A stretch of DNA of 20,557 nt from Candidatus Liptonbacteria bacterium (GCA_016212635.1 JACRFR010000064.1:1-20557); one strand, 5' to 3'. Numbered from the stretch's first letter, positions 6,657 to 14,950 are shown. The notes: a model not told the origin generated them from the sequence alone. Made by a program: numbers and translations.

Positions 6657-7385
6657 ATGTCGTTATCGGAGGACTTAAAACGCCTCGGTCTGTACGCCTC
6701 CGAGGCCAAGGTTTATGTCTTTCTTTTACAGCGCGGCCTCACAACGCCGCCGCAGATCGCCCGGGGCACCGGCATCGCCCGGACCAACTGCTACCACATC
6801 TTGCGCGAGCTGAAAGACAAGGGCTTAACTATGGAGCAGTTAAAGGGCAAGCGCCGCGCTTACTCTGCTCGGGATCCGAAATCACTTCTGGCCGAACTGG
6901 ACCGCCAGAGGGAAGAAGCGGAAAGTTTGATTCCAGCGTTGCGCGCGCTGTATGTAACTCAAAAACATAAGCCCTCGATCAGCTTCTTTGAGGGCTGGGA
7001 GGAGGTGCGCCAATTGTACGAGCAGATCTTATCCGCGGAGAAGATCGTGGCCATCGGCTCCACGGAACAACTGGCCAAAGTGGACCATAAGTTCTTTTCT
7101 TGGTATCAGCGCCAGATGGCCAAGCGCAAAATAATTTTCTATGACCTCTTAACCTACGCCTCCGGAGAGAAAACTGCCAAAGAGATCAAGGCGGTAGCCG
7201 GCGCTTTGCACGAGATAAAACTCCTGCCGCCGCGCTACCAGGACATCCCGACCGATATCATGATCTGGCACGACAATGTGGCCCTGATCTCTCTTCAGGA
7301 ACCGATCTTCGGCACGCTGTTAACCAGTGCCCCGCTGGCCAAAACCTTCCGGGCGCTCTTTGAGTTGCTATGGGAAAAATTGTGA
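6657..7385 (+). CDS. TrmB-family transcriptional regulator
   Basis: TrmB-family regulators combine an N-terminal winged helix-turn-helix with a C-terminal effector-sensing domain; sugar sensing is known in archaeal members. Residues 1-75 fit the HTH (LGLYASEAKVYVFLLQRG, PPQIARGTGIARTNCYHILRELKDKGL). A helical linker (LAELDRQREEAESLIPALRALY) follows. Residues 105-242 resemble the PLD-like sensor fold with an ISFFEGWEEVRQLYEQIL opening. At 242 aa it is close to normal length for CPR members. No operon partner lies downstream on the same strand. The target is unknown; autoregulation and control of the divergent small membrane protein are the simplest guesses. Confidence 0.85.
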   Translation: MSLSEDLKRLGLYASEAKVYVFLLQRGLTTPPQIARGTGIARTNCYHILRELKDKGLTMEQLKGKRRAYSARDPKSLLAELDRQREEAESLIPALRALYVTQKHKPSISFFEGWEEVRQLYEQILSAEKIVAIGSTEQLAKVDHKFFSWYQRQMAKRKIIFYDLLTYASGEKTAKEIKAVAGALHEIKLLPPRYQDIPTDIMIWHDNVALISLQEPIFGTLLTSAPLAKTFRALFELLWEKL

Positions 7386-7638
7386 TATTTTATTCCGATC
7401 TATCCCCTCTTGAGATCGTTTAACTAGAAGCGATCTCAACAGGCTGGTCGAGGCGTCCCATCGGGACGACTCGACCAGAAGTAGCCTTCAGAATAGTCCG
7501 ATCGCGTCAGCTCCTGCCGATCAAGAGCCCGGACATAACCCGCTCCTTTAGATCTCTCTTCGAACTGGCCTGGCGCTCCGCCCGGCCAGCGTAGCTTAAC
7601 CTAACTCCGGCCTCTACCGGCCCGAAACGCATCCCCTT

Positions 7639-7696
7639 ATTCTATTGTTCTCCCGCCTTCGCCTGGCTCCGGCCGGGCAGGCAAGAACAATAGAAT
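7639..7696. mobile_element. 58-bp inverted-repeat element
   Basis: ATTCTATTGTTCT (7639-7651) and AGAACAATAGAAT (7684-7696) are perfect 13-bp inverted arms. They are AT-rich in a GC-rich surrounding, and the inside is GC-rich (GGCTCCGGCCGGGC). This is either a tiny non-autonomous element or a large hairpin. Confidence 0.45.
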
Positions 7697-7730
7697 GGAC
7701 AGAGCTGACGGACGAGATCCGGAATCCAGC

Positions 7731-7775
7731 TGGATCCCGGATATTTTTCACAACCATGAAAAATTCCGGGATGAC
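7731..7775. repeat. 45-bp dispersed hairpin repeat, copy 2
   Basis: Same length and stem as 47-91, with changes only in the loop (GCTC there, ACCA here). Confidence 0.75.
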
Positions 7776-7815
7776 ACGGGGGCAAAACCAATCCTTACTG
7801 CAACTAAATTTTAGC

Positions 7816-7847
7816 GGTCGGGCCTTTGAAATTATTAAGGCCCGACC
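7816..7847 (-). terminator. Hairpin H3 overlapping the sortase stop
   Basis: GGTCGGGCCTT and AAGGCCCGACC form an 11-bp stem. One arm contains the sortase stop codon and the codons for its last residues (EVGP). It is the third member of the H family and probably ends the surface operon. Confidence 0.6.
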
Positions 7848-8614
7848 TCGGGGCCGGTTTCGGTGCCGATCAGGCGCGCTTGAACCACGATACGCTGGGC
7901 GGCGGAACCGATGGGGTAGCAGGTGATGAGCGCAAGTTCGGACTGATCCGTGGGCGCGGACAGTAGCCGGTTGGCATCGTCCCGGTTCAGTACTTGGGTT
8001 GCGAATACCTGGTAGCGGTAAACCGTACCACGATAATTAACCGCCACCGCATCCCCTACCGCGAGTCGCGGGAGGAGAGAAAAAACGTGGGCGTAATTGC
8101 CTTTATACCAGGAGGCGCGGGAGCTGTGACCCAGAATCACAGCTCGGCCGGGCACCCCCGGCAAGACGGAAGGATACAAGCCGACGCCGCTCTCTAAACT
8201 CTCGAGCATGCTTTTGTTGCTCGGGCCCGACGATATAATGATCGGCGCGGATACGGATATTTTAGGTATGACTAACTGATATCCGCTCTCCGGCAAAACA
8301 CGCAGGACTTGCGGAACGGTAACGCTGGCAGGCAACCTGGCGGCTAGGGCAACGATCGGTTCGTCGCGCAGGTCGCTGTTCGCGAATGGAGAACTCAGCA
8401 AAATGTTGTAACGGATGTCGCGTGAGGTTGCGCCGTTGTCGAGTAAAAGATAGGACACCAGACTGAAACTCATAAAAAAAATCAGGAAGGCGATAATTTG
8501 ACCCATCAGCCAGGAGTGGCGGCCCAGTCTAGTTTTGGTGTGATAAAAAAATATCTGGTAGACCAAAACCAGAACGATCAAGCCCAATATCGCATTCAAA
8601 ACCCAGTAGCCCAT
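7835..8614 (-). CDS. Membrane-anchored sortase (class D/E-like)
   Basis: Sortases are membrane transpeptidases that cleave C-terminal sorting signals and join surface proteins to an acceptor. Two hydrophobic segments (about 5-24 and 37-58) precede a catalytic domain (about 110-250). The three catalytic residues are visible: His163 in ILGHS, Cys232 in ALITCYP and Arg241 in AQRIVV. The LITCYP motif and the two N-terminal helices suggest class D or E rather than A. It is the last gene of a three-gene operon, 5 nt after the CAP-domain gene. Its substrates are probably the two upstream products, both of which have a C-terminal membrane segment. The C terminus (EVGP) is encoded by hairpin H3. Confidence 0.93.
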   Translation of the reverse strand: MGYWVLNAILGLIVLVLVYQIFFYHTKTRLGRHSWLMGQIIAFLIFFMSFSLVSYLLLDNGATSRDIRYNILLSSPFANSDLRDEPIVALAARLPASVTVPQVLRVLPESGYQLVIPKISVSAPIIISSGPSNKSMLESLESGVGLYPSVLPGVPGRAVILGHSSRASWYKGNYAHVFSLLPRLAVGDAVAVNYRGTVYRYQVFATQVLNRDDANRLLSAPTDQSELALITCYPIGSAAQRIVVQARLIGTETGPEVGP

Positions 8615-8619
8615 GCGAT

Positions 8620-9684
8620 TTATTTCAGCACGCCGGCGATAGTGGTGGCAAAGGCGGCAGGCGAGGTCTGGGGAGAATAGGGCAGGCGCGTACTACCCAG
8701 CGCGAAGTAGCCCAAGAGTAAGAACAGGAAAACAGTTTTAGCCAGAACTGCGAAAGGCAACCGACCGGTGCGGGCTAGGAGAAATCCGATAGCCAGAAGG
8801 ACCAAGAGGGAGATGAGAACGCTCACCACCTGGAAGCTGGAAATCAGCTCAACCAACCGGTCCGCGCTTATTTTTGACTCCGGGTTTGCCGCCATTTCCG
8901 CGCCCCCGACACCCAACACGGCGGGAGCAGTGGATCGGCCCAGTATTGCAACCGTGCCAGTGGCCGGCGCCACTGTAACCTGCGGAGGTGGAGTGGGCGC
9001 CGCTTTTGGCACCTCCGATTCAGTTCTAGTTTCCGTCTTGCCAACCAAAACAGGGACTGGGGTGGGCTTGCGAGCCGCGGCCTGTCCTCCGGAGGAGGAT
9101 CCGCCTCTGCCGGAAGCGAAGGCGGGCCTGGGGCGGCCGAAGTACTGCACCACCAGGATATCCGGGTGTCCTTCGATATTACCCTGAACTACGGCCACAC
9201 CGACCTCGGTATACAGCTTATTTAGAATGTTGGCCCGGTGCGTCGGCGAGGCCATTAGCGCTTTCTGGGCCTGGTCCGCGGTGGGAAAATCAATGGCTAA
9301 ATTCTCACCCGCCGCGACATAGGTGTAATCTGCTTCCCGCAGAAAATCCCAGGGCGACTTGTTTTCCGGAGAGATATGCGCAAAGTATTTTTTCTGGACC
9401 ATGTCCTGCGCCTTGTCCGCGGCCGCCTGGGCTAAGGCCTCATTGGGCCGGAGAGTTCCCAGGCCGGCCTCGCGACGAGCCGCATTGACCAACGTGATCA
9501 CCTCTTGGTTGCCATAAGTTAAAGGCGCGACCAGAGAAGCCAGCTGGGCATAGTTCAGATAAGCCGGCCCGAGCAAGGCCAAAGAGGCCAGCAGGAGGTA
9601 GCCTAAAAAAACGGAGTTAGAAAGAGCTCGCGGGAGGTTGGAATTTTGTTCCGTGGGAAAGAAAAAGTTGCGGAGCTCGCTCAT
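8620..9684 (-). CDS. CAP-domain (SCP/PR-1-like) surface protein with three membrane segments
   Basis: An N-terminal helix (about 24-45) is followed by a CAP domain (59-184). The domain shows YFAHISPEN (His103), AGENLA (Glu127), SPTHRANIL (His149) and VVQYFG, the classic signature; bacterial members are often secreted and of unknown biochemical role. A Ser/Gly/Pro-rich linker (190-255), the motif VLGV (256-259) and two further membrane helices (about 287-304 and 311-330) follow. The start at ATG 9684 has GGAG just upstream. The gene begins 6 nt after the stop of the 1008-aa repeat protein. The double C-terminal helix is unusual for a sortase substrate, so it may instead be a permanent envelope protein. 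Confidence 0.9.
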   Translation of the reverse strand: MSELRNFFFPTEQNSNLPRALSNSVFLGYLLLASLALLGPAYLNYAQLASLVAPLTYGNQEVITLVNAARREAGLGTLRPNEALAQAAADKAQDMVQKKYFAHISPENKSPWDFLREADYTYVAAGENLAIDFPTADQAQKALMASPTHRANILNKLYTEVGVAVVQGNIEGHPDILVVQYFGRPRPAFASGRGGSSSGGQAAARKPTPVPVLVGKTETRTESEVPKAAPTPPPQVTVAPATGTVAILGRSTAPAVLGVGGAEMAANPESKISADRLVELISSFQVVSVLISLLVLLAIGFLLARTGRLPFAVLAKTVFLFLLLGYFALGSTRLPYSPQTSPAAFATTIAGVLK

Positions 9685-9690
9685 ATTCTC

Positions 9691-12600
9691 CTACCCCTCA
9701 CGCCGGGTTCGGTTAGCCCGAACGCGAGAGCGAGGTAGTACCTGAAACTTAATTAAATACAAAATGGTGGCGCACAGGAATCCGATCCATAGCGCCCAAA
9801 CCAGATTGTCCTCCGCGCCGGTCGCGATGTCGGCCACACCGAGCACCTGGCCCCGGGGCCTGATCAGGGCGGTGGCGAAGGCGGTCTGGGAACCGGAGTT
9901 CATTTTAGCAGTAACCTGGTTGGTAATCGAGCCGGAGTCGATGTCGGCCGCAACCTGCGCCCGGAAACGAACCACTACTTCCTGGTTGGGACCCAGAGTG
10001 CCGATCGGGAAATCATTAGTGGTCAGACCATCTGGCGCCGGGGCATTAGCCACTTGGGTCGTCCCGGCCAGATAGGTCAAACCGAGGGGCAGGGCATCGC
10101 GCAGAGCTACCGATCCCGGCGCAACGTCGGTATTGCGAACCCGGATCTCATACTCCAAAGTATCTCCCCCTTGGGCATCTGCAGTGGTGGCGAAAACGCT
10201 CTGATTGGTAGCCAGATTCCGAACCATCTTGGTCACCTGGAGACTGACCGGTAGCGCGATGGGCTGGGTGGGCGGCAGAACCGGCGGATAATAGATCGGC
10301 GCAGGCGGGATGTAGGGCCCGTTCACGTTCACGCTGCATTGAGAGGTCAGGTTATTACTGGTCACCGTTACCGTCTTGAACCCGGGTGTTTGGAAGGCAG
10401 TGCTGCCGGACTGGCCCGAAGCAGTGCTGGGAATCCCTTCACCGAAGTTCCAAGAGTAGGTGCCGTTCCCTCCGGAAGCGTAAAAGGTGACACTGTTGTT
10501 GATGGAGATCACCGGGGAGGTGGCATAACAGCTGGGCGTGTTAGCCTGTTGGCCAGTGGTGAAACTGATCACGGCGCCATTGGTCGAGCCGCAGGAGTTT
10601 TGGGCAACCAGCCGGAAAAAGTAGATCGTGTTGGGGGAAAGACCGGTAAGCAAAGCGGACACGTTCGAGCCCGAAGGTATTGCCGCTATGGTCTGGCCCA
10701 GAGACACGGACGTGCCGTACTCAAAGCGCGTGCTGGAAGCGTTCGGCGCCGAGCCGCTCAAGGTCGCTTCCGTCTGGCCGACGTTCAAGGCTCCTAAAGT
10801 TTGGACCACGGGCACCTGACAAGCATCGGGGTTGATCGCCACTGTGCAGGTACCGATCAAGTTCGCCGAGGATACGGTTATGGTTTTGGTACCGGCCGTG
10901 GCGTATTTGGTGTTGAAAGTACCGCCCGAGCCGGAAGTGGGACTGCCGCCCACCGCGGCCCAGAGATAGGTACCGTCGCCGCCGGAGGCCGAGAAGGAAA
11001 CATTGGTGTTCAAATTGGCAGTACTTTGGAGAGCGGTGCAGACCGGAGCAACTGGAGAACCAGAGGTGGTAAAGGTCTTCACCTCGCCCCCGGTCGTACC
11101 GCAACTATTTTGAACCATCAGTCGGTAGTAATAGGTGGTGTTCGACTGGAGACCAGAAAGTTGAGCCGTGGCGGCGGTGCCATTCACCTGGGCGGTTATG
11201 GTCTGGCCGAAGGTCAGGGTGGTCCCGTATTCGAACCTGGCTCCGGCGACAGTCCCGCCTACGGTGCCGTTCAGGACCGCGCCGGTTTGGGTAACGTTAC
11301 TGGCACTGCCGGTTTGAGCCTGGGGCACCTGGCAAGCGGGCGGGTTGACCGTCACGCTGCAGGTACCGGAATAACCCCCGGAAGACACCGTGACTGTTTT
11401 TACGCCGCTCGCGGAATAAGTCGTGGAAAAAGCATTGCCCGCGCCGCTCGCGGGACTGCCGTCAGGAGCGGACCATTGATATGTCCCGTCCCCGCCGACG
11501 GCCGAGAAAGTTGCGGCATTACCTGAATTCACCGGGTTCGAAACCGCGCTGCAGATCGGCGTAAAAACATTTTGCCCGGTGGTCACGGTCAAGATCGAGC
11601 CATTCGTGGACCCACAACTGTTTTGCACCACGGCGCGGTAGTAATAGGTCGTATTCGGAGCCAAGCCGGTCAGGTTAACCGTTACGGTTGCCGGGTCTCC
11701 ACCGCTCGTGTCCACGTTCTGGTAGCTGGTGGCGCCGCCCAGGCTGGGGGTCGTGCCATACTCGAACCGGACCTGCGTCGAGCGTCCGTGAGTGTTAACG
11801 GAGGCACGAACGGTCGCAGAATTTTGGGAGGTGGCGCTCGCGGCCAGAGTCTGAACTTCGGGAGCGTAACAGGCCGGTTGGATCACATTGACCGTGCATT
11901 GCGCCGACAGGTTCACGCTCGTGACCTGAACTGTTTTGATCCCGGTCGTACTGAAACGCGTAGTGAAACTACTGCCGGAACCGTTCGCAGGATTACCCCC
12001 CGATGCAGACCAGGCAAAAACGTTATTGCCGCCGGTCGCGGTAAAAATCGCACTGTCACCGACGTATACCGTAGAGTTCTGGGCGGTACAGCTAGGCGGC
12101 AGGAGCGCCGGGGTATAGGTCTGGGAAAAGATCGATAGCTGACCACCCGGCTGAACATTGATGTCTTTGAAAACATATACGGTCGAACGTCCGCCCCCCG
12201 TGTAGTTCGCGGTGGCATAGCCGTAGTTACTCGCCGAACTCAAGTTGGCCATCAGGTGTTGCGGCGCGCAACTCGGCGCGCTGACCGAAGACGGCGCGTC
12301 ACAAACGGTTTCTTGAATGCTGGCTTTATTGCCGCCCACGTTCAAGCTGACCGCTCGGGTGTCGCCGGTGATCTGGAAATACAAAGCAATGTCTTGGTAA
12401 TTTACCGCGTCCCCGCCCAGGTTCGGATTGAAGTTCAATGTTACCCGGCCGTCGCTCTCGAGCGTCGCCGAGATGAGATCGATCTGGGGTGTCCCGGGAT
12501 TACCCGCCGCCGCGGATACCGCCTGGAAGTTAGAAAAAGTTAGCCCGCCGCAACTGAACGAGTAACCGCCGGCGGGATAGACCCGTTGCGGGAAGCCACC

Positions 12601-12717
12601 CGGGCAAGTCGCGGCCTGGCTGGTCGCTGGGACCAGGAACGCGATGCCAGCCAAGAGCGCCGAGCCTAAAACCAGGCCGATTTGGTATCGGAAGCTCCGA
12701 AAAGCGTTGATACTCAT
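9691..12717 (-). CDS. Large secreted Ig/Fn-like repeat surface protein with DUF11-like domain
   Basis: The 1008-aa protein starts with a signal peptide ending near ATSQAA. Alternating repeats follow. A-units have two cysteines, a GG(N/D)GTY-W core and KTVTV (PKD/Ig-like). B-units have FEYGT, L-x-GL-x-PNTTYYYR and VQNSCG (fibronectin-III-like). The order is A-B-A-B-A-B-A, then a proline-rich linker (PPAPIYYPPVLPP). A DUF11-like domain follows (SLQVTKMVRN ... DALPLGLTYLAGT ... FRAQVA), then VLGV (958-961), a membrane helix (972-991) and a basic tail. The signal helix, helix plus basic end, and downstream sortase argue for cell-surface attachment. I chose ATG 12717 because the signal peptide starts there and a consensus promoter lies 20 nt upstream. 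Confidence 0.93.
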   Translation of the reverse strand: MSINAFRSFRYQIGLVLGSALLAGIAFLVPATSQAATCPGGFPQRVYPAGGYSFSCGGLTFSNFQAVSAAAGNPGTPQIDLISATLESDGRVTLNFNPNLGGDAVNYQDIALYFQITGDTRAVSLNVGGNKASIQETVCDAPSSVSAPSCAPQHLMANLSSASNYGYATANYTGGGRSTVYVFKDINVQPGGQLSIFSQTYTPALLPPSCTAQNSTVYVGDSAIFTATGGNNVFAWSASGGNPANGSGSSFTTRFSTTGIKTVQVTSVNLSAQCTVNVIQPACYAPEVQTLAASATSQNSATVRASVNTHGRSTQVRFEYGTTPSLGGATSYQNVDTSGGDPATVTVNLTGLAPNTTYYYRAVVQNSCGSTNGSILTVTTGQNVFTPICSAVSNPVNSGNAATFSAVGGDGTYQWSAPDGSPASGAGNAFSTTYSASGVKTVTVSSGGYSGTCSVTVNPPACQVPQAQTGSASNVTQTGAVLNGTVGGTVAGARFEYGTTLTFGQTITAQVNGTAATAQLSGLQSNTTYYYRLMVQNSCGTTGGEVKTFTTSGSPVAPVCTALQSTANLNTNVSFSASGGDGTYLWAAVGGSPTSGSGGTFNTKYATAGTKTITVSSANLIGTCTVAINPDACQVPVVQTLGALNVGQTEATLSGSAPNASSTRFEYGTSVSLGQTIAAIPSGSNVSALLTGLSPNTIYFFRLVAQNSCGSTNGAVISFTTGQQANTPSCYATSPVISINNSVTFYASGGNGTYSWNFGEGIPSTASGQSGSTAFQTPGFKTVTVTSNNLTSQCSVNVNGPYIPPAPIYYPPVLPPTQPIALPVSLQVTKMVRNLATNQSVFATTADAQGGDTLEYEIRVRNTDVAPGSVALRDALPLGLTYLAGTTQVANAPAPDGLTTNDFPIGTLGPNQEVVVRFRAQVAADIDSGSITNQVTAKMNSGSQTAFATALIRPRGQVLGVADIATGAEDNLVWALWIGFLCATILYLIKFQVLPRSRVRANRTRREG

Positions 12718-12736
12718 AATATTTTTCGTTGTGCAC

Positions 12737-12765
12737 ATTATATTATAATGTTTACACAATGTCAA
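12737..12765 (-). promoter_or_regulatory. Consensus sigma70 promoter of the surface operon
   Basis: On the minus strand TTGACA (12760-12765), exactly 17 bp, then TATAAT (12737-12742). This is a perfect match to both consensus boxes. An inverted repeat ACATTAT-AAT-ATAATGT overlaps the -10, so a regulator could bind there. The predicted start is near 12730, leaving a leader of about 12 nt. Confidence 0.88.
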
Positions 12766-12884
12766 TTATGTGTTGAGAGCATGAATGGCCTACCCCCCCG
12801 AATTGTATACCGGGCGAAATAGGAAGCGCCTGTTTAGCCTAGTCAGGGAATAGATAATAGCGGATGCAGACCCGCCAGGAAGCT

Positions 12885-13847
12885 CTATCTTCTATCGCGA
12901 AACATGTGGCCAGAAAAAGCCGCTATCAGCCGGGCGCACCTCTCGGTATCCAAAATACTTGCCCGAGAAATACTCGTATGTTGCCGGCTAACGGGCACAT
13001 TTATGACAGCGAAAGGATAGTTATTAGGAATTTTACTGGCGTCAGTACCACCATAGTCCTGATCTGGTATTTCTAACTGGTAGGGAATTCCTTCGCGTCG
13101 GGCGGCATTGATAATCATACTAACCATATCTTTAGAAACTACGAAATCTTTCCCTAATAACTGCACGGCTGGTCCCCCGCCAATTTTCGGCACGCACCAA
13201 TTTTTCTTACCGTCCGGGGAAGCGTAGGCAGCATCGCAAACCAGGATAAGTTTCGGCTTAAATCTATAGACTAAATCTCCTAGGCCCACCCTTGTTCCCA
13301 CCTCGTGTCGGGCAGAAAAAAGCACCACAACTTGCCAGCCCTGGGGTACCTTAATTTGCCGGAGAGCCTCGAGTACCGCGGCGCAACCGACTTTGTTGTC
13401 GAGTGCGGGTGAAGTAATGAGTTCGTTTTGAATGACAATGTTCCGGGCGAAATAAATCCAGTCGCCCAAGCGAACCCCTTGTGTAGATTTTACCCGAATA
13501 CGAAAGTCCCTCTCTACAACACCAACCACTTCACTCTTTCGTGTCTTAATCACCACCTTACTCCTTGTTACCTTCTTAGCATCGACACCTCCAATCGGAA
13601 GGGATTGAAGAAGTTTAGAGCTAATAATTTTGCTCACTAAAAACCCGACCTCGTCGAGATGAGCTTCCCACATGATTTTTCTCTTACCCGATCCTTTGGT
13701 CGCAATCACGTTGCCTACCGCATCAATCTTGGCTCGTGCCCCAGGCACGGCATTAACATAGCGATAAATAGCTTGCGAAACTCCTCCGTTTTTTTCGCAA
13801 CCAGTAACTGCTGGATATTTTAGTAATTCTTTTAGAATATTTTTCAT
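12885..13847 (-). CDS. M42-family (glutamyl aminopeptidase-like) peptidase with altered active site
   Basis: M42 enzymes are di-metal aminopeptidases or cellulase-like homologues that assemble into large tetrahedra. The metal ligands can be read: His63 in EAHLDEVGF, Asp150 in PALDNKVG, Glu182, Asp205 in LVCDAA, and His290 in SRQHTS. The usual EE pair (catalytic base plus ligand, as in QEEVG) is HE here (His181-Glu182), so the base is replaced. GGTDA (266-270) is also typical. The length of 320 aa is near normal. The ATG at 13847 follows TATAAT by 8 nt, and a TTTATG-AAATA-CATAAA palindrome lies in the promoter spacer. No operon partner is present. Confidence 0.85.
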   Translation of the reverse strand: MKNILKELLKYPAVTGCEKNGGVSQAIYRYVNAVPGARAKIDAVGNVIATKGSGKRKIMWEAHLDEVGFLVSKIISSKLLQSLPIGGVDAKKVTRSKVVIKTRKSEVVGVVERDFRIRVKSTQGVRLGDWIYFARNIVIQNELITSPALDNKVGCAAVLEALRQIKVPQGWQVVVLFSARHEVGTRVGLGDLVYRFKPKLILVCDAAYASPDGKKNWCVPKIGGGPAVQLLGKDFVVSKDMVSMIINAARREGIPYQLEIPDQDYGGTDASKIPNNYPFAVINVPVSRQHTSISRASILDTERCARLIAAFSGHMFRDRR

Positions 13848-13860
13848 GTTGATTAATTAT

Positions 13861-13877
13861 ACTTTATGTATTTCATA
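13861..13877. promoter_or_regulatory. Palindrome in the promoter spacer of the M42-like gene
   Basis: TTTATG and CATAAA flank five bases, directly upstream of the TATAAT box (minus strand). It may be an operator. The -35 is poor, which would suit activator-dependent or weak expression. Confidence 0.35.
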
Positions 13878-13886
13878 AAAAGGTTG

Positions 13887-13918
13887 GGGTGGGGCTAGGT
13901 TTTGATGCCTAACCCCAT
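13887..13918 (-). terminator. Terminator-like hairpin after the 247-aa gene
   Basis: On the minus strand GGGGTTAGG and CCTAGCCCC pair around a short loop (one mismatch), 25 nt beyond the stop codon, with a T-rich stretch further on. Confidence 0.5.
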
Positions 13919-13942
13919 CATTTTTAGTGTTGGGCGCGCCGC

Positions 13943-14686
13943 TCATGGGAGACGGTGCGCCAAAAAGGGCATCGTATACAGGTGTGTATACGATGCTCTT
14001 GGCACGATGAGATTGTCATACCTCACGAGCCCTGGTCCCTCGGTGGAGAGAACCAGAGTGGCCCCCCGATCAGCTACAACCACCGCGGACTCGGCGGCCC
14101 GCATGCAGATATGTTCTTCTGCAATACCAAGGGCCTCGCTCGCGGCGGGTTTGTCGTGGGCGATCTCGCCCTTCGTGGCCTCCCACGGGGCGAGCTCACG
14201 AGCCTTCGACCGGACCTGCTCTACCGCCCGATCATAAACCGAGCGGTTCTGGTCCGTGAGCGTCGACCAGCGGACGGTTGTGAATCCCCGCGCCTCCGCC
14301 TCCTGCGTCATGAAAGCGCAGTAGGAGTCGAGAGAGCCTGGCGCCACCCGATCGCCGTACAGGTCGATTCCCCAGCCATCGGCCAGGATCACCTGCCACC
14401 GCAGACTGATTTCTTCGGAGCGGCAAGCTTCTCGCAAGGCGTGAGCACGGGCGAATATACCCTGTTCGCCAAGAGTCAGGGCGTAGCAGCCGGCCTGCAT
14501 CCGCCACCTGGTGCCCCCGACATAGTCGGAAACGCACAAGTAGGTGACGGCCTGCAGTGTACCTCCACTGGAGGCAGCAACGATGGCTGCCGCCTCGCTA
14601 CTCACTCTCGTAACCGCTGATTTTCGCCCGGCCACAACCGAGAAGACACCGAGCAATTCACGCGAGATTATCTTTCTTGGGTCCAC
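13943..14686 (-). CDS. Uncharacterised 247-aa protein, faint DIT1/PvcA-like pattern
   Basis: I do not recognise it with confidence. The most telling stretch is QVILADGWGIDLYG (98-111), then SLDSYCAFM, a helix and TTVRWSTL (136-143). The spacing resembles the core of DIT1/PvcA proteins (isocyanide synthases), where an 'S-D-G-x-V-F-x-D' strand precedes a 'Y ... IRFFSL' segment; TLGEQGIFARAHAL (71-84) could match their conserved helix. The family's PFKSPN-type motif is not visible, so this is weak. A GTG start at 14686 has AAAGGAG 4-5 nt upstream. It overlaps the 74-aa gene by 29 nt, implying translational coupling. It is probably cytosolic, with no signal peptide or membrane segment. Confidence 0.7.
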   Translation of the reverse strand: MDPRKIISRELLGVFSVVAGRKSAVTRVSSEAAAIVAASSGGTLQAVTYLCVSDYVGGTRWRMQAGCYALTLGEQGIFARAHALREACRSEEISLRWQVILADGWGIDLYGDRVAPGSLDSYCAFMTQEAEARGFTTVRWSTLTDQNRSVYDRAVEQVRSKARELAPWEATKGEIAHDKPAASEALGIAEEHICMRAAESAVVVADRGATLVLSTEGPGLVRYDNLIVPRASYTHLYTMPFLAHRLP

Positions 14687-14882
14687 CTTCTCTCCTTTCT
14701 AAGACCTTTTCCACCGCTCTTTCGATCAGGTCTTGTAGCTTCTTAATCGTCAGGCAGCCTATCTGTAAATCTTCCGGTCTAGACGCAGGGAAGTTTGTCC
14801 AACTCCTCATCCTTTCTCGTTCTCTTTCTGCCTCTGGAGAGGAACGGTAACAATCATCTCTCCCTTCTGGGGGGTGTCCCAT
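14658..14882 (-). CDS. 74-aa helical protein, first gene of a two-gene operon
   Basis: I recognise no family. It is charged and helical at the C terminus (LTIKKLQDLIERAVEKVLERR), with an N-terminal arginine/glutamate-rich part (EAERERERMRSW). I chose the ATG at 14882 because AAGGAG lies 8-9 nt upstream, one of the best Shine-Dalgarno sites in the window. A TTG at 14921 would start inside a terminator. Its end overlaps the start of the 247-aa gene by 29 nt, so the products probably act together. The unit appears to be controlled by a TrpR-like operator at 15127-15144 and a leader terminator at 14929-14950. Confidence 0.65.
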   Translation of the reverse strand: MGHPPEGRDDCYRSSPEAERERERMRSWTNFPASRPEDLQIGCLTIKKLQDLIERAVEKVLERREGGPKKDNLA

Positions 14883-14928
14883 GTCAAAGAACTCCTTTCT
14901 CCTCTCCAAGTAATCGTTCAAAACAAAA

Positions 14929-14950
14929 AATCCCTGCCTGGAGAGGGATT
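14929..14950 (-). terminator. Leader terminator (attenuator) before the 74-aa gene
   Basis: On the minus strand AATCCCT-N8-AGGGATT is followed by TTTTTGTTTTG, a textbook intrinsic terminator. It lies 46 nt upstream of the ATG and within the transcript predicted from the 15132-15160 promoter, so it may act as an attenuator. It would also stop read-through from the 114-aa gene. Confidence 0.75.

Larger units (their letters stand above)
7386..7834. other. Repeat-rich gene-free spacer
   Basis: No gene is credible here. It holds a hairpin TTGAGATCG/CGATCTCAA just after TrmB (about 7412-7440, probable terminator), a hairpin TGGTCGAG-GC-GTCCC/GGGAC-GA-CTCGACCA (7444-7476), CTGGCC/GGCCAG (7566-7591), a 58-bp inverted-repeat element (7639-7696), the second 45-bp repeat (7731-7775) and hairpin H3. 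Confidence 0.6.

Noticed and set aside
10339..12138. Long plus-strand frames opposite the repeat protein
   Set aside because: These are antisense shadows of a GC-rich repetitive coding sequence; they lack start signals and show no family pattern.
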